Shown here piece after piece: positions 53,533-63,860 of a stretch of 64,000 bases of DNA (position 1 is its first letter; every line of letters begins with the position of its first letter). Origin of the DNA: Anaerococcus pacaensis 9403502 (GTDB taxonomy: Bacteria; Bacillota; Clostridia; Tissierellales; Peptoniphilaceae). The position numbers and the translations under genes were made by a program. The notes beneath the pieces were generated by a model that had not been told where the DNA came from, did not search any database, and was given only the letters and a program-made list of their open reading frames with translations. The stretch spans positions 391,522-455,521 of the forward strand of contig HG326663.1 of assembly GCA_000308255.3 (NCBI GenBank), read 5' to 3'.

Positions 53533-54546
53533 CTATAACATTTGTGCTTCTATGCCTGGGTTGTTGCCTGTAGCTTCATTTGTCTTGGCCTCTTCTCTTT
53601 TAGCATCTTCGCGGTCGTAGGCATCGATGATACGTTGTACCAATGGATGGCGGACTACGTCTATGGAGCTAAAGTTTTGGAAGGCTATGCCATTGATATC
53701 CTTTAGGATACGCTCTGCTGTACGCAGGCCTGATTGCTTGCCACGTGGCAGGTCGACCTGGGTCTTATCACCTGTGATGATAGCCTTAGATCCATAACCT
53801 AGACGAGTTAAAAACATCTTCATTTGTTCACTTGTAGTATTTTGTGCCTCATCTAGGATGACAAAGGCATTATCAAGTGTACGGCCTCTCATGTAGGCAA
53901 GAGGAGCTACCTCTATCATGCCCTTTTCTACAAGACCTTGATAGGTTTCAAAGCCTAATATTTCAAAGAGCCCATCATAGAGCGGACGAAGATATGGATC
54001 TACCTTATCTTGCAAATCGCCAGGCAAAAATCCTAAGCTTTCTCCAGCTTCTACAGCTGGACGAGTGAGGATTATCCTATTTACCTCGCCTTGCTTGAAG
54101 GCACGGACTGCCATGGCTACGGCTAGATATGTCTTACCAGTACCTGCTGGCCCTATACCAAAGACTATGTCGTTGTTTTTTATCTTTTCTACATAAGTCC
54201 CTTGGCCTAGGGTCTTTGGCTTGATTGGCTTACCCACTGCTGTTGTGATTATTGCATCATCCAAGTGGCCACGGATGACATCCTTGTTTTCACGCTCGAG
54301 CATATCGGCTGTGTATTTTATCTTTTGAAAGTCGATTGGCTCGTTTTTCTGGATATCATTTAAGAGTGTGATGATAAGCTCTTTGGTAAGTTCGGTATTA
54401 ATACCTTCACCTGATATTTCTAAGCTATCATCGCGTAGCTTAATTTTTGTGTTGAACCTGTCTTGGATGTACTTTTTATTGTTGTCAAAATTTCCAAATA
54501 ATGCACGTGCATGGTTTGGATCTTTTATTTGTATACTTCTATTAAT
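53533..54546 (-). CDS. phoH: PhoH-family ATPase, apparent AUU start
   Basis: Walker A GPAGTGKTYLAVAMA, TRPAVEAGESLGFLPGDL and FVILDEAQNTT identify PhoH, an RNA-associated ATPase of unknown exact role. Conventional starts give only 256 residues from ATG 54303, which cuts off the N-terminal domain. The frame stays open for 81 more codons (IQIKDPNHARALFGNFDNNK) back to TAA near 54560, with no ATG, GTG or TTG. An ideal ribosome site GGAGG (54554-54558) lies 7 bases before an in-frame ATT at 54546, giving 337 residues, the family norm. I therefore place the start at this AUU codon; a sequencing error is the alternative. Confidence 0.85.
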   Translation of the reverse strand: MNRSIQIKDPNHARALFGNFDNNKKYIQDRFNTKIKLRDDSLEISGEGINTELTKELIITLLNDIQKNEPIDFQKIKYTADMLERENKDVIRGHLDDAIITTAVGKPIKPKTLGQGTYVEKIKNNDIVFGIGPAGTGKTYLAVAMAVRAFKQGEVNRIILTRPAVEAGESLGFLPGDLQDKVDPYLRPLYDGLFEILGFETYQGLVEKGMIEVAPLAYMRGRTLDNAFVILDEAQNTTSEQMKMFLTRLGYGSKAIITGDKTQVDLPRGKQSGLRTAERILKDINGIAFQNFSSIDVVRHPLVQRIIDAYDREDAKREEAKTNEATGNNPGIEAQML

Positions 54547-54589
54547 ACTAATCCCTCCGATAGTTTATTGTCCTAATATTATACCTTTT

Positions 54590-55131
54590 TTAGGAAAATT
54601 TTTTAGCTTTTGGTGGGCCGATGATTTCGGCTGTTATCATGGCCTGGCGGAGTTGGTGTTTCTTTTTGAGGGCCTTTTTTTGAGCAGCGATTTTTTTATC
54701 ACGTTCATTTTCGAGTCTATTGGCCCTGTCCATTTCTCTTTTCGCTTCTGCTTCAGCTTGTTTTTTCTCTTTTAGGCGGCGTCTGAGGTCTGGGTTGACC
54801 CCGGTATAGTTTGAGCCAGATGTGCCCTCAGCTCCCATTACTCCACTGCCTGAGATAGACCCACGGGAATTGACCTTGCCCTCGTGGGAACGGTCATCCA
54901 TTTGATGGTCTCTTTGTTTAGTATTGCGGGAATTTTTAGCCTCAGGTCTTGGAAAAATTTCCTTTGTATCTTTGTTTCCACCAAAACGGCGCCAGACGGT
55001 TGACCTGTCATCTTTGCTATTTCTATTATCCTCTCTAGGGCTTTGTGTTTTCTTTGTTTGGTTTGGATTTTTCTGAGCCCATGAGTCAAAGGATTCGAAG
55101 GTGCTTTTTTCGTTTTACCTTTTTTAAACAT
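54590..55131 (-). CDS. Frameshifted gene for a charged coiled-coil protein next to floA
   Basis: ATG 55131 (overlapping the floA stop by 8 bases) opens MFKKGKTKK, but the frame then becomes nonsense-like. One extra A in the six-A run at 55105-55110 (a -1 shift) yields [20 protein letters not shown], then [30 protein letters not shown] and the coiled coil [20 protein letters not shown], ending PPKAKKFS at 54590. That makes a coherent 180-residue hydrophilic protein with a central coiled coil. In Bacillus the floA-phoH interval holds yqfB-yqfD, but I see no similarity. Either a natural frameshift, slippage on the A tract, or a sequencing error. Confidence 0.6.
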
Positions 55132-56068
55132 CAAACTCACCACTATCTAGATCTGATAATGATTCACGCATTTTTGTGTCAGCATTTATGTTTTGCATAT
55201 TGTAATAGTCCATGATGCCAAGGTTGCCTTCTTCAAATGCTTTGGCAATAGCTTCTGGGATTTTTGCTTGGGCTTCTATTACCTTTGCCTTGTTTTCTTG
55301 TTCAAGGGCTATAGCTTGAGCACGGCGTTCTTCAGCCTTAGCTTGGGCAATGTTTTTATCAGCTTCAGCTTGGTCACGTTGTAGTTCTGCACCTACGTTA
55401 CGGCCGACATCCACATCGGCGATATCAATTGAAAGAATCTCATAAGCTGTTCCAGAATCTAGACCCTTTAGTAATACTGTTTGTGAGATATTGTCTGGGT
55501 TTTCAAGTACTTCTGCGTGTGAATTTGCAGAACCTACTGTAGTTACGATACCTTCACCTACACGGGCGATGATTGTTTCCTCCCCTGCACCCCCTACTAG
55601 GCGGTCAATATTTGCTCTTACTGTTACTTTTGCTATTACTTTTACTTCGATACCATTTTTCGCTACTGCAGCGATAACTGGGGTATTGATTACTTTTGGT
55701 GTAACTGAGACTTGAACAGCTTCAAATACATCACGACCAGCTAGGTCTATAGCTGCTGCTTGTTCAAATGTAAGGTCGATATTTGCTCTTTCGGCTGCAA
55801 TAAGTGCATCTACTACTTGGTTGACATTACCACCAGCTAGGTAGTGGCTTTCAAGGTCTGCTGAATCAATGTGGATACCAGCTTGGTGAGATTTAATCAT
55901 TGCATTTACGATATGGCTAGGATTTAATCTTCTAAATCTCATCGCAACAAGACTTGCCATAGAGATATTTACTCCAGAAAATCTTGCTGTAATCCAAAGG
56001 CCCACTGGTACCATTGTGAAAAATACTATTAATACAATTATAAGAATTGCAGGTATTACGAATTCCAT
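55124..56068 (-). CDS. floA: Flotillin-like protein FloA
   Basis: 314 residues: N-terminal membrane segment ([20 protein letters not shown]), then [20 protein letters not shown], and a coiled coil [20 protein letters not shown]. This is the YqfA/FloA family, which organises functional membrane microdomains. It follows an NfeD-like gene with which it overlaps by 13 bases, the usual floA-nfeD pairing, and its C-terminus overlaps the next gene. Confidence 0.96.
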   Translation of the reverse strand: MEFVIPAILIIVLIVFFTMVPVGLWITARFSGVNISMASLVAMRFRRLNPSHIVNAMIKSHQAGIHIDSADLESHYLAGGNVNQVVDALIAAERANIDLTFEQAAAIDLAGRDVFEAVQVSVTPKVINTPVIAAVAKNGIEVKVIAKVTVRANIDRLVGGAGEETIIARVGEGIVTTVGSANSHAEVLENPDNISQTVLLKGLDSGTAYEILSIDIADVDVGRNVGAELQRDQAEADKNIAQAKAEERRAQAIALEQENKAKVIEAQAKIPEAIAKAFEEGNLGIMDYYNMQNINADTKMRESLSDLDSGEFDV

Positions 56069-56691
56069 ATTTTCTCCTTTACGATTATATGGCCATCTTT
56101 TATGGCTATTACTTCTATTTCTTTATCTTTTCCTATAAAGTCTCCCTCAGTCTTTGCATCATAAGGGATTCCCTCAATTTCAATTCTCCCAGTAGGTCTA
56201 AGTATAGTCTTGGTCTTGCCAAACTTGCCTAGTAAATCTTTTTTTTCTGGCTTAGAATTATAGCCTCTTTCTGACGAATTGGCTGTTTTTAGAATGTAGT
56301 TATCAAATAGGTTGTTTGAAAATCCAAGCTTTACATAGACTGTGACAGTTAGAACTATCGCAAGGGCACTTGCTAGTAGGATTAGAAATCCAAATCTATT
56401 ATCCGCAAAACTATCAAATACCGAATAGACCGTAAGTATGATTCCTATGATGCCAATGATTCCAAAACTTGGTATGAATATCTCAATGGCAATAAGGGTC
56501 ATACCCATGACAAAGGTTAAGATTGTCATATTGTCTGCTACGTTGTGGATGGTATTTTGGTAATAGAAAAACCCAAATAGGATAAGGGTTAGTATGGTGA
56601 ACAGGACTTTTTTGTTAGTAAAAAGTACAGATATCAAACTAATTACCGCAAGCACGAAGCTTAATGCAATTGTTATATCATTTGCGAGCAT
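56056..56691 (-). CDS. NfeD-family membrane protein
   Basis: ATG 56691 follows AAAGGTGG. Five or six hydrophobic segments ([38 protein letters not shown], the usual NfeD signature region with IEIFIPSFG) and a C-terminal OB-fold ([20 protein letters not shown], then [11 protein letters not shown]). No ClpP-like serine protease domain, so the short NfeD1b type. Partner of FloA in membrane microdomains. Confidence 0.9.
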   Translation of the reverse strand: MLANDITIALSFVLAVISLISVLFTNKKVLFTILTLILFGFFYYQNTIHNVADNMTILTFVMGMTLIAIEIFIPSFGIIGIIGIILTVYSVFDSFADNRFGFLILLASALAIVLTVTVYVKLGFSNNLFDNYILKTANSSERGYNSKPEKKDLLGKFGKTKTILRPTGRIEIEGIPYDAKTEGDFIGKDKEIEVIAIKDGHIIVKEKIWNS

Positions 56692-56773
56692 ATTTACCAC
56701 CTTTCTATATTTTCTCAATTTAATTATATAATAAATTCAATTAAAGCGCTATTATTTTCACATTTGTTGCATA

Positions 56774-56799
56774 GAAAAAGACTAGCACGCGCTAGTCTC
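56774..56799 (-). terminator. Terminator of the 111-aa membrane-protein gene
   Basis: Minus-strand AGACTAGC-GCGT-GCTAGTCT followed by TTTTC; lies just past the stop of the gene at 56802. Confidence 0.75.
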
Positions 56800-56801
56800 G
56801 C

Positions 56802-57137
56802 TTAGTAAAGTATAGCTATCATCATTGACATAACAAAAAATTTTCCCACAATGTAATTTATTATTGTAAACATAATAAAACATACATTAATTACAACTGA
56901 CTTCTGATTACTAAGCCTTATAAACTTCATAACGTATACTCCATAGTTTATAAGGGTCAATCCTAAAATGATTAGCTCAAAATAACCGCTAAAATGCACC
57001 AGGGTCGTGTGATCCATGCTTGCCTTTATCGGTAAAAATCCACCCACAAAAGCTAATTCAGTACAAAATACAATAAATAGTAGTGCAAAAATTTTAAAAT
57101 GCTTTGTTAAATTTTCGACCTTTGTGTTTGCCAGCAT
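56802..57137 (-). CDS. Membrane protein of unknown function, 111 aa
   Basis: Four hydrophobic segments: IFALLFIVFCTELAFVGGFL, an HFSGYFELIILGLTLINYG stretch, VVINVCFIMFTIINYIVGKF and a short final helix. GGAG-type ribosome site before the ATG. No recognised family. Stands alone between the fni operon and the nfeD operon with its own terminator. Confidence 0.6.
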   Translation of the reverse strand: MLANTKVENLTKHFKIFALLFIVFCTELAFVGGFLPIKASMDHTTLVHFSGYFELIILGLTLINYGVYVMKFIRLSNQKSVVINVCFIMFTIINYIVGKFFVMSMMIAILY

Positions 57138-57226
57138 ACTACGCCTCCTTAAAAACTTTTATAGATGCCTACTATATTTTGATAAATCTTACCTTCATTT
57201 CTTGTAAAATCAATATATTTTTTATA

Positions 57227-58246
57227 CTAATCCAGTATTAAATTTCTAAGCTCACCTGTAATCTTATAATCAATCTTCTTAAGTTCATCAATAGTTCTGA
57301 CTCCAAGCAAAGCCATAATGATTTTTAGCTTGTGATTGATTTCTTTGAGGAAGTTTTCACAAGCATCGTAGCCTCCACGGAGCAAGTAGCTTAGGACTTC
57401 GCCTGACATAGCGCACATATCAGCTCCTATAATGATAGATTTGGCTATGTCCGTTGCCGAACGAAGGCCACCAGAAGCTATTAAAAACACATCTTCTGAT
57501 ACACTTCTAACATCGATGATGGACTTAGCTGTAGGAATCCCCCAGTCATAGAGGTCTGAGTAGTCACCTTCAAAATCTCTGAGGTCTTCGATTTCTATGA
57601 AGTTTGTTCCACCAAAGCCAGCCACATCGATATATTTCACTCCCTTATCTACTAGTTCTTTGGCAGCTCTTTTTGATATGCCGGCCCCAGTTTCCTTTAC
57701 AATTATCGGGCAAGGAAAGTCATTTACTAGCTCTTCGATAAGTCCTAGCGATGAGTGGAAGCTATTATCTCCTTCCTTCATCACTAGCTCTTGGGCTATG
57801 TTTAGGTGAACTTGCATGGCGTGGGCGTCTACTAAGTCTCTGGCAAATTCAAAGTCATGAATATTTCTCTCAAAGCCTAGGTTACCTATGCGGAGCAAGT
57901 CTTTTTTGTGGGCCACTAGCTCAAATGATTCACGTGCCCCCTCATCTGTGAGTGCTATGGATTCACTACCTACAGCCATTGGTATACCAATAGCTTCGCA
58001 TATAGATGATAGGTCTTCATTGATGGCATTTGATGTAGATCCACCACCTGTCATAGCATCTACCATCAGCGGCATGGTGATTTTCTTACCCAAGAATTCT
58101 ATACTCGTATCCACATCAGCAAGCGACACATCCGATAGGGCGTAGTGCTCGATGTAGACATCATTGAGCAAGGTCGACCCATGTGAGCGGCTCTTAAGGT
58201 AATTTTCTATGTGTTGGTCTTTTCTTTCACGTCTTTGAGTATCCAT
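57227..58246 (-). CDS. fni: Isopentenyl-diphosphate delta-isomerase, type II
   Basis: 339 residues, FMN- and NADPH-dependent IDI-2 interconverting IPP and DMAPP. Motifs: RKDQHIENYLKSRSHGSTLL, PLMVDAMTGGGSTSNAINED (flavin site), PIIVKETGAGISKRAAKELV, and GGLRSATDIAKSIIIGAD. Follows the LCP gene by 14 bases on the same strand. Supplies prenyl precursors for undecaprenol and quinone-like lipids. Confidence 0.95.
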   Translation of the reverse strand: MDTQRRERKDQHIENYLKSRSHGSTLLNDVYIEHYALSDVSLADVDTSIEFLGKKITMPLMVDAMTGGGSTSNAINEDLSSICEAIGIPMAVGSESIALTDEGARESFELVAHKKDLLRIGNLGFERNIHDFEFARDLVDAHAMQVHLNIAQELVMKEGDNSFHSSLGLIEELVNDFPCPIIVKETGAGISKRAAKELVDKGVKYIDVAGFGGTNFIEIEDLRDFEGDYSDLYDWGIPTAKSIIDVRSVSEDVFLIASGGLRSATDIAKSIIIGADMCAMSGEVLSYLLRGGYDACENFLKEINHKLKIIMALLGVRTIDELKKIDYKITGELRNLILD

Positions 58247-58260
58247 ATGTTCCTCTATTT

Positions 58261-59496
58261 TTATTCATCAATGTAGTATTCGTGATATTCGACGTATTCA
58301 TCGATTACTTCATAGTATTCCTCAGCTGGAGGGTTGTAAGTTTCTGCTGGGGCTGGGGTGTAGGTGTCTACTGGCGCAGGAGCAGGTGCTGGCGGATTGT
58401 AATTTTCAACTGGGGCTGGCGCTGGAGTATTATTTTCAACTGGAGTCTCCATTGGTATGGTTTGAGTTTCTGGTAGTGGAACCTCTTCTACCTCAGGCTC
58501 TTTGAACTTATCTGGGTCTATGCCTGATTCACCAGATTGGTCTTCGATTTCATCGATTGTTTCATATTCTCTATAGCCAGAGTCTTCCTTAGACCAATTT
58601 TCAAGTTTGAAGCTATCAAAGTTGTCATCTACTATCTTCCAAGTCTTCTTATAATCTGGAATCCAGTAGCTAGTTCCATTTATGGTTTGTTCCATACCTG
58701 GCACTGTGTAAGTGTCCATCTTATCTGATGAGAAGTTGTTGATATTGCCTGCCAAATCCATTAGGGCACCCATTGGCAGATTGGTTTTTACATAGCGGAG
58801 GTAGTTTGAAATAAAGGTCATGATGTTCATTGACTTTGATTTTTTAACAACCTCATCTACCATGGCTTTCACAAATTGTTGTTGGGTATTTACCCTGCCG
58901 ATATCGCCGTTGTTGTAGATGTTTCGTGTCCTAAGTAGCCACATAACTTCATTACCATTAAGGTGGTTTTCACCTGGCTCTATTTGGATAGATCCACGGT
59001 CAACATAGACTCCCTCTGGGACTTCGTAGTCAACCCCACCTAGGGCATCTACGATATTGATAAGCGCCTGATAGTTGATTTGGACATAATAGTCTATATC
59101 TAGGCCCAAAAATGTCCTTAGGGTTTGCATGGTAAGTTCGATTCCGCCAAAGGCATGGGCGTGGTTGACCTTATCAAATTTATCTCGAATCTTTATCCTG
59201 CTATCACGTGGTATCGATAAGAGCTTCATCTCGCCTGTCTTGGCATTGGCAGAGATGAGCATGATAGTATCGGTACGGGTGAAGTCGGTGTTGTCAGTGT
59301 TGGAGTTCTTGTCCACCCCTACGACTAGTATTAGGTATTCGCCTTCTTCTTTGTTTATTGCATTGTCATTGTATGTGGTATCATCCCCATAGATGTAGTC
59401 TTTTTGGCTGGCATAGAGGGTGTCTAATACAAATTTCGACCCAAAAAATGCCGCAAGAACTACTAGAAGGGTTATCAAAAATCTTTTCTTTCTCAT
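58261..59496 (-). CDS. LytR-CpsA-Psr (LCP) family cell-wall glycopolymer ligase
   Basis: 411 residues: N-terminal membrane helix (about 4-28), then the extracytoplasmic LCP domain with TRTDTIMLISANAKTGEMKL, SIPRDSRIKI, VNHAHAFGG and YVQINYQALINIVDALGGVD, which bind polyprenyl-phosphate. A Pro/Ala-rich low-complexity tail (repeats of PAPAP, NYNPP, TYTPA) and an acidic Tyr-rich end (EYYEVIDEYVEYHEYYIDE) follow; such a tail may cross the wall. Transfers teichoic-acid-like polymers onto peptidoglycan. Upstream of fni. Confidence 0.93.
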   Translation of the reverse strand: MRKKRFLITLLVVLAAFFGSKFVLDTLYASQKDYIYGDDTTYNDNAINKEEGEYLILVVGVDKNSNTDNTDFTRTDTIMLISANAKTGEMKLLSIPRDSRIKIRDKFDKVNHAHAFGGIELTMQTLRTFLGLDIDYYVQINYQALINIVDALGGVDYEVPEGVYVDRGSIQIEPGENHLNGNEVMWLLRTRNIYNNGDIGRVNTQQQFVKAMVDEVVKKSKSMNIMTFISNYLRYVKTNLPMGALMDLAGNINNFSSDKMDTYTVPGMEQTINGTSYWIPDYKKTWKIVDDNFDSFKLENWSKEDSGYREYETIDEIEDQSGESGIDPDKFKEPEVEEVPLPETQTIPMETPVENNTPAPAPVENYNPPAPAPAPVDTYTPAPAETYNPPAEEYYEVIDEYVEYHEYYIDE

Positions 59497-59551
59497 AGGT
59501 CCTCTCTTCTGTTAGAAAATATTATACCATGAGAAGGCCTTTATTCTATAG

Positions 59552-59577
59552 AAAAATCCACCAGCATGAGCTAGTGG
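59552..59577 (-). terminator. Terminator of the large activase gene
   Basis: Minus-strand CCACTAGC-TCAT-GCTGGTGG (one G-T pair) followed by ATTTTTC, just after the stop codon at 59586. Confidence 0.75.
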
Positions 59578-59585
59578 ACATAATC

Positions 59586-62500
59586 TCAGTTATTAATTTC
59601 TGCCAGCTCTTTTTGCTTCATAGCATCGCGCGCCTGGCTCATCATTAGTTTCACACGGTTGATTTGGTTGACTTCACTTGCACCTGGATCGTAGTCGATA
59701 GCTACGATATTGGCTTCAGGATATTCTTCGCGGATTTTTTTCATAACACCTTTGCCTGTAATGTGGTTTGGCAGGCAGCCAAATGGTTGGATACATACTA
59801 TATTTGGTGCATCGGCGTGGATTAGTTCAATCATCTCTCCTGCTAGTAGCCAGCCTTCACCAGCTTGGTTGCCCTTGCTAGTGACTTCTTCTGCTAGCTC
59901 TACTATATGGTCGATGTATTCTGGTTCGTCAAATCTATTTGACGCGATAAGGGCCTTTCTAATTGGCTTTCTGTATTGCTCTACGAGGTTGATACCAATT
60001 CTTGAAACTTTTGCGGTCATCTTAGACTTACCATAGAGTTCTGCTTTGATTTCAGAGTTTTTCATGCAGTACATAAAGAAGTCTGTTAGGTCAGGTAGTA
60101 TTACCTCAGCCCCTTCTGCCTCTAAGATGTCTTGGAGATTGTTGTTGGCTTCTGGTAGGAATTTCACGAGTATTTCCCCAACTATACCAGCTTTTGGTAA
60201 TTTGATATCTTTGACAGGGATGTTATCAAAGTCTTCTACGATTTGCTTAGTTACTTTTTTGTAGTCACGGTCGCCCATGGTTGAGATTTCAGTTTCAAGC
60301 CTTGCTATCCACTCTTCTTTGAGTGCATTTGTCTCACCCTTATTTATTTCATATGGACGAGTAGCATTTGATACTCTGTTGATAAGGTCTCCTAAAAGTA
60401 GGGCGCGTAGAGCCTTTGATAGCATTGGGATTGTTGATGGTTTTCTTAAGTCTAGGCCTGCATTTGTTTCTATGCCTTGGGCAGATATTGCTATTACTGG
60501 GATGTCAGGAAGCCCTGCATCGCGGAGGCCTTTTCTGATATAGCCAACATAGTTACTTGCTCTGCATGCCCCACCTGTTTGACTCATAACGAGTGCTAGC
60601 TTATCTGTATCGTAGCGGCCAGAATTTACCGCTTCCATTAATTGGCCAACTACTGTTATAGATGGGTAGCAGGAGTCGTTATTTACATATTTGAGCCCCG
60701 CATCGATTACCTTGTCATCGATTGTGTCTAGGAATTCAACGTTGATATTATAGTGGTGGAGAACAGGCTTTAGGATTCTAAAGTGCTCTCTGGCCATTTG
60801 TGGGGCAAGGATGGTGTAGCCTTCCTCTACCATTTGCTTGGTGAATTCTGGTGTAGAGTAATCAAGCCTATCTAGGTCTTTTTTAAACTCTATCCCCTCC
60901 ATTTTCTTTTGATTTAGAGCTTGAAGGAGCGACCTAATACGGATTTTGATAGCTCCGAGGTTTGACACTTCGTCGATTTTAAGGAGCGTATAAATCTTAC
61001 CGTGGGCTTCTAATAGGTCTTGGACTTGGTCTGTGGTGACTGCATCGAGTCCGCAACCAAAGCTATTTAGCTGGATGAGTTGTAAATTTGGATTGTCCGC
61101 TACATACTCTGCCGCACGGTAGAGTCTAGCATGATAAGACCATTGGTCGAGGACTCTGGTATTGGCCTCGATGTCTTCGATATTGTAGGCCACAGCGTCT
61201 TCAGATATGACAGGGATTCTCATACCTTCGATTAGTTCTGGGATACCGTGGTGAACTTCAGGGTCAACGTGGTAAGGACGGCCAGCGAGTACTATGGCGT
61301 TTAGCTTGTTACGGTTGACATAGTCGATGATTTCCTTGCCGCGGATGCGGATGGCATCGTGATAGGCTTGCTGTTCGCTCCAAGCAAGGGCTACTGCATT
61401 TTGGATTTCTTTTTTAGATAGGGTATTGCCATTGTGTTCGTAGCCAGTAAATTCTTCTACCATTCTCTTTGAGATGATATCTTGGCTTTCGAGTGACACG
61501 TATGGCGCCATATATTTGCCAGCTCTGATTGATTCGACGTTATTATTGATTACATCAGGATAACCAGATACTACTGGGCAGTTCATGTGGTTTTGGGCCT
61601 TGTCAAATTGCTTGTATTCGTAAAATACTGCTGGGTAGAAAATTAGGTCGAGATTTTTCTCTGCCAAGTCTTCGATATGACCATGGGCAAGTTTGGCTGG
61701 ATAACAAGCAGTTTCAGATGAAATTGAGCTAATGCCCTTTTCATACATTTCTCGGTCTGATTCGCCAGATAGGACTACATCAAAGCCAAGTGAAGTGAAG
61801 AACTTATGCCAGAATGGATAGTCTTCGTACATATTTAGGACTCTTGGAAGTCCTACTGATCCCATACGGGCCTCTGATCCAAGTGTTTTTCTATTAAATA
61901 AGAGGTCGTATTTAAACTTATACATGTTTAAATCAGATAGGGTTTCTTCTGCTTTTACACCAGCACCACGTTCGCAGCGGTTGCCTGTTACATAGCGAGA
62001 CCCATCTGGGAATTTATTTATGATTAATGAACAATTGTTGGTACATAAGCCACAACGGGCATTTTTTTGCTCGTAGGTGAATGTTTCTAATTCGTTAATG
62101 TTTGCGAGTGTTGATTGGCCAGTTGACTTGTCACGTGAAATGAGGGCCATACCCATAGCTCCCATAAGGCCTGCAATTTCAGGTCTGGTGGTCTTTCTGC
62201 CTGTAATTTTTTCGAATGAACGTAGGATAGCATCACCATAGAAAGTCCCACCTTGAACTACGATGTTTTCGCCAAGGGACTTTGGATCGCGGACTTTGAT
62301 TACTTTTTGGATGGCGTTTTTGATTACCGAATAACATAGGCCTGCTGCTATATCGCCCACTTCTGACCCTTCCTTTTGAGCTTGTTTTACCTTGGAATTC
62401 ATAAAAACTGTACAGCGGCTGCCTAGGTCTGCTGGTTCCTTGGCAAATAGGGCCTTTTGTTGGAACTCTTTGACATCCATGCCAACCGATTGGGCGAAGG

Positions 62501-63860
62501 TTGATAAAAATGATCCACATCCTGATGAGCAAGCTTCGTTTAGTTGGATCGAGTCAATAATTCCATCCCTTATATGCATGGCCTTCATATCTTGGCCACC
62601 AATATCTAGGATAAAGTCTACATCAGGATTGAAGAACTTCGCTGCTCTGTAGTGAGCGATGGTTTCTACCTCACCATTGTCAATATGGAGGGCATTTTTG
62701 ATAAAATCTTCCCCATAGCCACAAATTCCAGATGCAGCTATATAGGCCTTTGGGTTTTTCTTGATGTAGGCATCTTTTAGCATAGATATGACTACTTCTA
62801 GTGGGCGGCCTAGGTTCATCCTATAATCATCTATGAGTATGTGGCCATCTTCGCTTAGCCAAACCATCTTTGAGGTAGTAGATCCTGCATCAATACCAAC
62901 ATAGATAGGCCCTTGGTAATCTGCGATATCCTCATACACTACTTGGCTGGTCTTGTGGTCTGCAACAAACTTTTCGTATTCAGCTTCTGATGTGAATAAG
63001 GGTTCCAGACGCTTGGTCATTTCTAAATCTTCTGGGGCTTCTTTTTCTAATTCCTCAATTAATTTGCTATATGGCACAAATTCTGGGTTTTCAGCTGACA
63101 TAATTGCTGCACCCTTGGCTACATATAGCTGAGCATCTTCTGGTGTGGTAAAGGTATTGCCATCTTGGCCTAGGGTTTCAATAAAGCGGTCACGAAGGGC
63201 AGGCAAGAAGTGGAGTGGGCCACCTAAAAATGTGACATTGCCCTTGATTGGGCGACCACAGGCAAGGTTTGATATAGTTTGGTTTACTACTGATTGGAAG
63301 ACTGATATAGCAATGTCTTCACGACTTGCCCCTTGGTTCATGAGGGCTTGGATATCAGTTTTAGCAAACACTCCACAGCGGGATGCTATTGGATAAATCT
63401 TCTTGTAACTTTGAGATAGGTCGTTAAGACCTGATGCATCTGTATCAAGGAGAGCTGCCATTTGGTCTATAAAGGCACCTGTACCACCAGCACAGATAGA
63501 ATTCATCCTTTGCTCAACAGATCCAGAAAGATAAGTAATTTTGCTATCTTCCCCTCCTAGCTCAATCACTACATCAGTCTCAGGAAGGAATTTTCTTATA
63601 GCTTCTGTTTCCGCTATTACCTCTTGGACGAAATTGATTCCCATATATTTTTCTAGGAACATCCCGCCAGATCCTGTGACATTTATAGTGATATTGTCAT
63701 CTTTAAACTCTTCGTAAGCCTCGTTTAAAACTGATCTCACTGTCTCTTTGACGTCAGACTTATGACGTCTATATACTTGGTATAGGGTATTGAATTCACT
63801 ATCTGTAATTACTATCTTTACAGTAGTAGACCCTACATCTAGTCCCATATGTAAATTCAT
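59586..63860 (-). CDS. Fused 2-hydroxyacyl-CoA dehydratase activase
   Basis: 1424 residues. Two ASKHA/BadF-BcrA ATPase domains: GLDVGSTTVKIVIT with RMNSICAGGTGAFI, and VGIDAGSTTSKMVWLSEDGH with NEACSSGCGSFLST, each with the Cys ligand for a shared [4Fe-4S] cluster. Then a Cys-rich region (KNARCGLCTNNCSL, NRCERGAG), and HgdB/DUF2229-like domains with SSETACYPAKLAHGH and MSQTGGACRASNYVGY. A known giant protein of anaerobic Firmicutes, believed to deliver low-potential electrons to a dehydratase in amino-acid fermentation. No partner dehydratase lies in the window. ATG 63860 with a T-rich upstream region. Confidence 0.9.
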   Translation of the reverse strand: MNLHMGLDVGSTTVKIVITDSEFNTLYQVYRRHKSDVKETVRSVLNEAYEEFKDDNITINVTGSGGMFLEKYMGINFVQEVIAETEAIRKFLPETDVVIELGGEDSKITYLSGSVEQRMNSICAGGTGAFIDQMAALLDTDASGLNDLSQSYKKIYPIASRCGVFAKTDIQALMNQGASREDIAISVFQSVVNQTISNLACGRPIKGNVTFLGGPLHFLPALRDRFIETLGQDGNTFTTPEDAQLYVAKGAAIMSAENPEFVPYSKLIEELEKEAPEDLEMTKRLEPLFTSEAEYEKFVADHKTSQVVYEDIADYQGPIYVGIDAGSTTSKMVWLSEDGHILIDDYRMNLGRPLEVVISMLKDAYIKKNPKAYIAASGICGYGEDFIKNALHIDNGEVETIAHYRAAKFFNPDVDFILDIGGQDMKAMHIRDGIIDSIQLNEACSSGCGSFLSTFAQSVGMDVKEFQQKALFAKEPADLGSRCTVFMNSKVKQAQKEGSEVGDIAAGLCYSVIKNAIQKVIKVRDPKSLGENIVVQGGTFYGDAILRSFEKITGRKTTRPEIAGLMGAMGMALISRDKSTGQSTLANINELETFTYEQKNARCGLCTNNCSLIINKFPDGSRYVTGNRCERGAGVKAEETLSDLNMYKFKYDLLFNRKTLGSEARMGSVGLPRVLNMYEDYPFWHKFFTSLGFDVVLSGESDREMYEKGISSISSETACYPAKLAHGHIEDLAEKNLDLIFYPAVFYEYKQFDKAQNHMNCPVVSGYPDVINNNVESIRAGKYMAPYVSLESQDIISKRMVEEFTGYEHNGNTLSKKEIQNAVALAWSEQQAYHDAIRIRGKEIIDYVNRNKLNAIVLAGRPYHVDPEVHHGIPELIEGMRIPVISEDAVAYNIEDIEANTRVLDQWSYHARLYRAAEYVADNPNLQLIQLNSFGCGLDAVTTDQVQDLLEAHGKIYTLLKIDEVSNLGAIKIRIRSLLQALNQKKMEGIEFKKDLDRLDYSTPEFTKQMVEEGYTILAPQMAREHFRILKPVLHHYNINVEFLDTIDDKVIDAGLKYVNNDSCYPSITVVGQLMEAVNSGRYDTDKLALVMSQTGGACRASNYVGYIRKGLRDAGLPDIPVIAISAQGIETNAGLDLRKPSTIPMLSKALRALLLGDLINRVSNATRPYEINKGETNALKEEWIARLETEISTMGDRDYKKVTKQIVEDFDNIPVKDIKLPKAGIVGEILVKFLPEANNNLQDILEAEGAEVILPDLTDFFMYCMKNSEIKAELYGKSKMTAKVSRIGINLVEQYRKPIRKALIASNRFDEPEYIDHIVELAEEVTSKGNQAGEGWLLAGEMIELIHADAPNIVCIQPFGCLPNHITGKGVMKKIREEYPEANIVAIDYDPGASEVNQINRVKLMMSQARDAMKQKELAEINN

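Noticed and set aside
54838..55131. 101-residue frame from the ATG overlapping floA as an independent gene
   Set aside because: After the first nine residues its sequence is the off-frame translation of the coherent coiled-coil protein; a frameshift explains both better.
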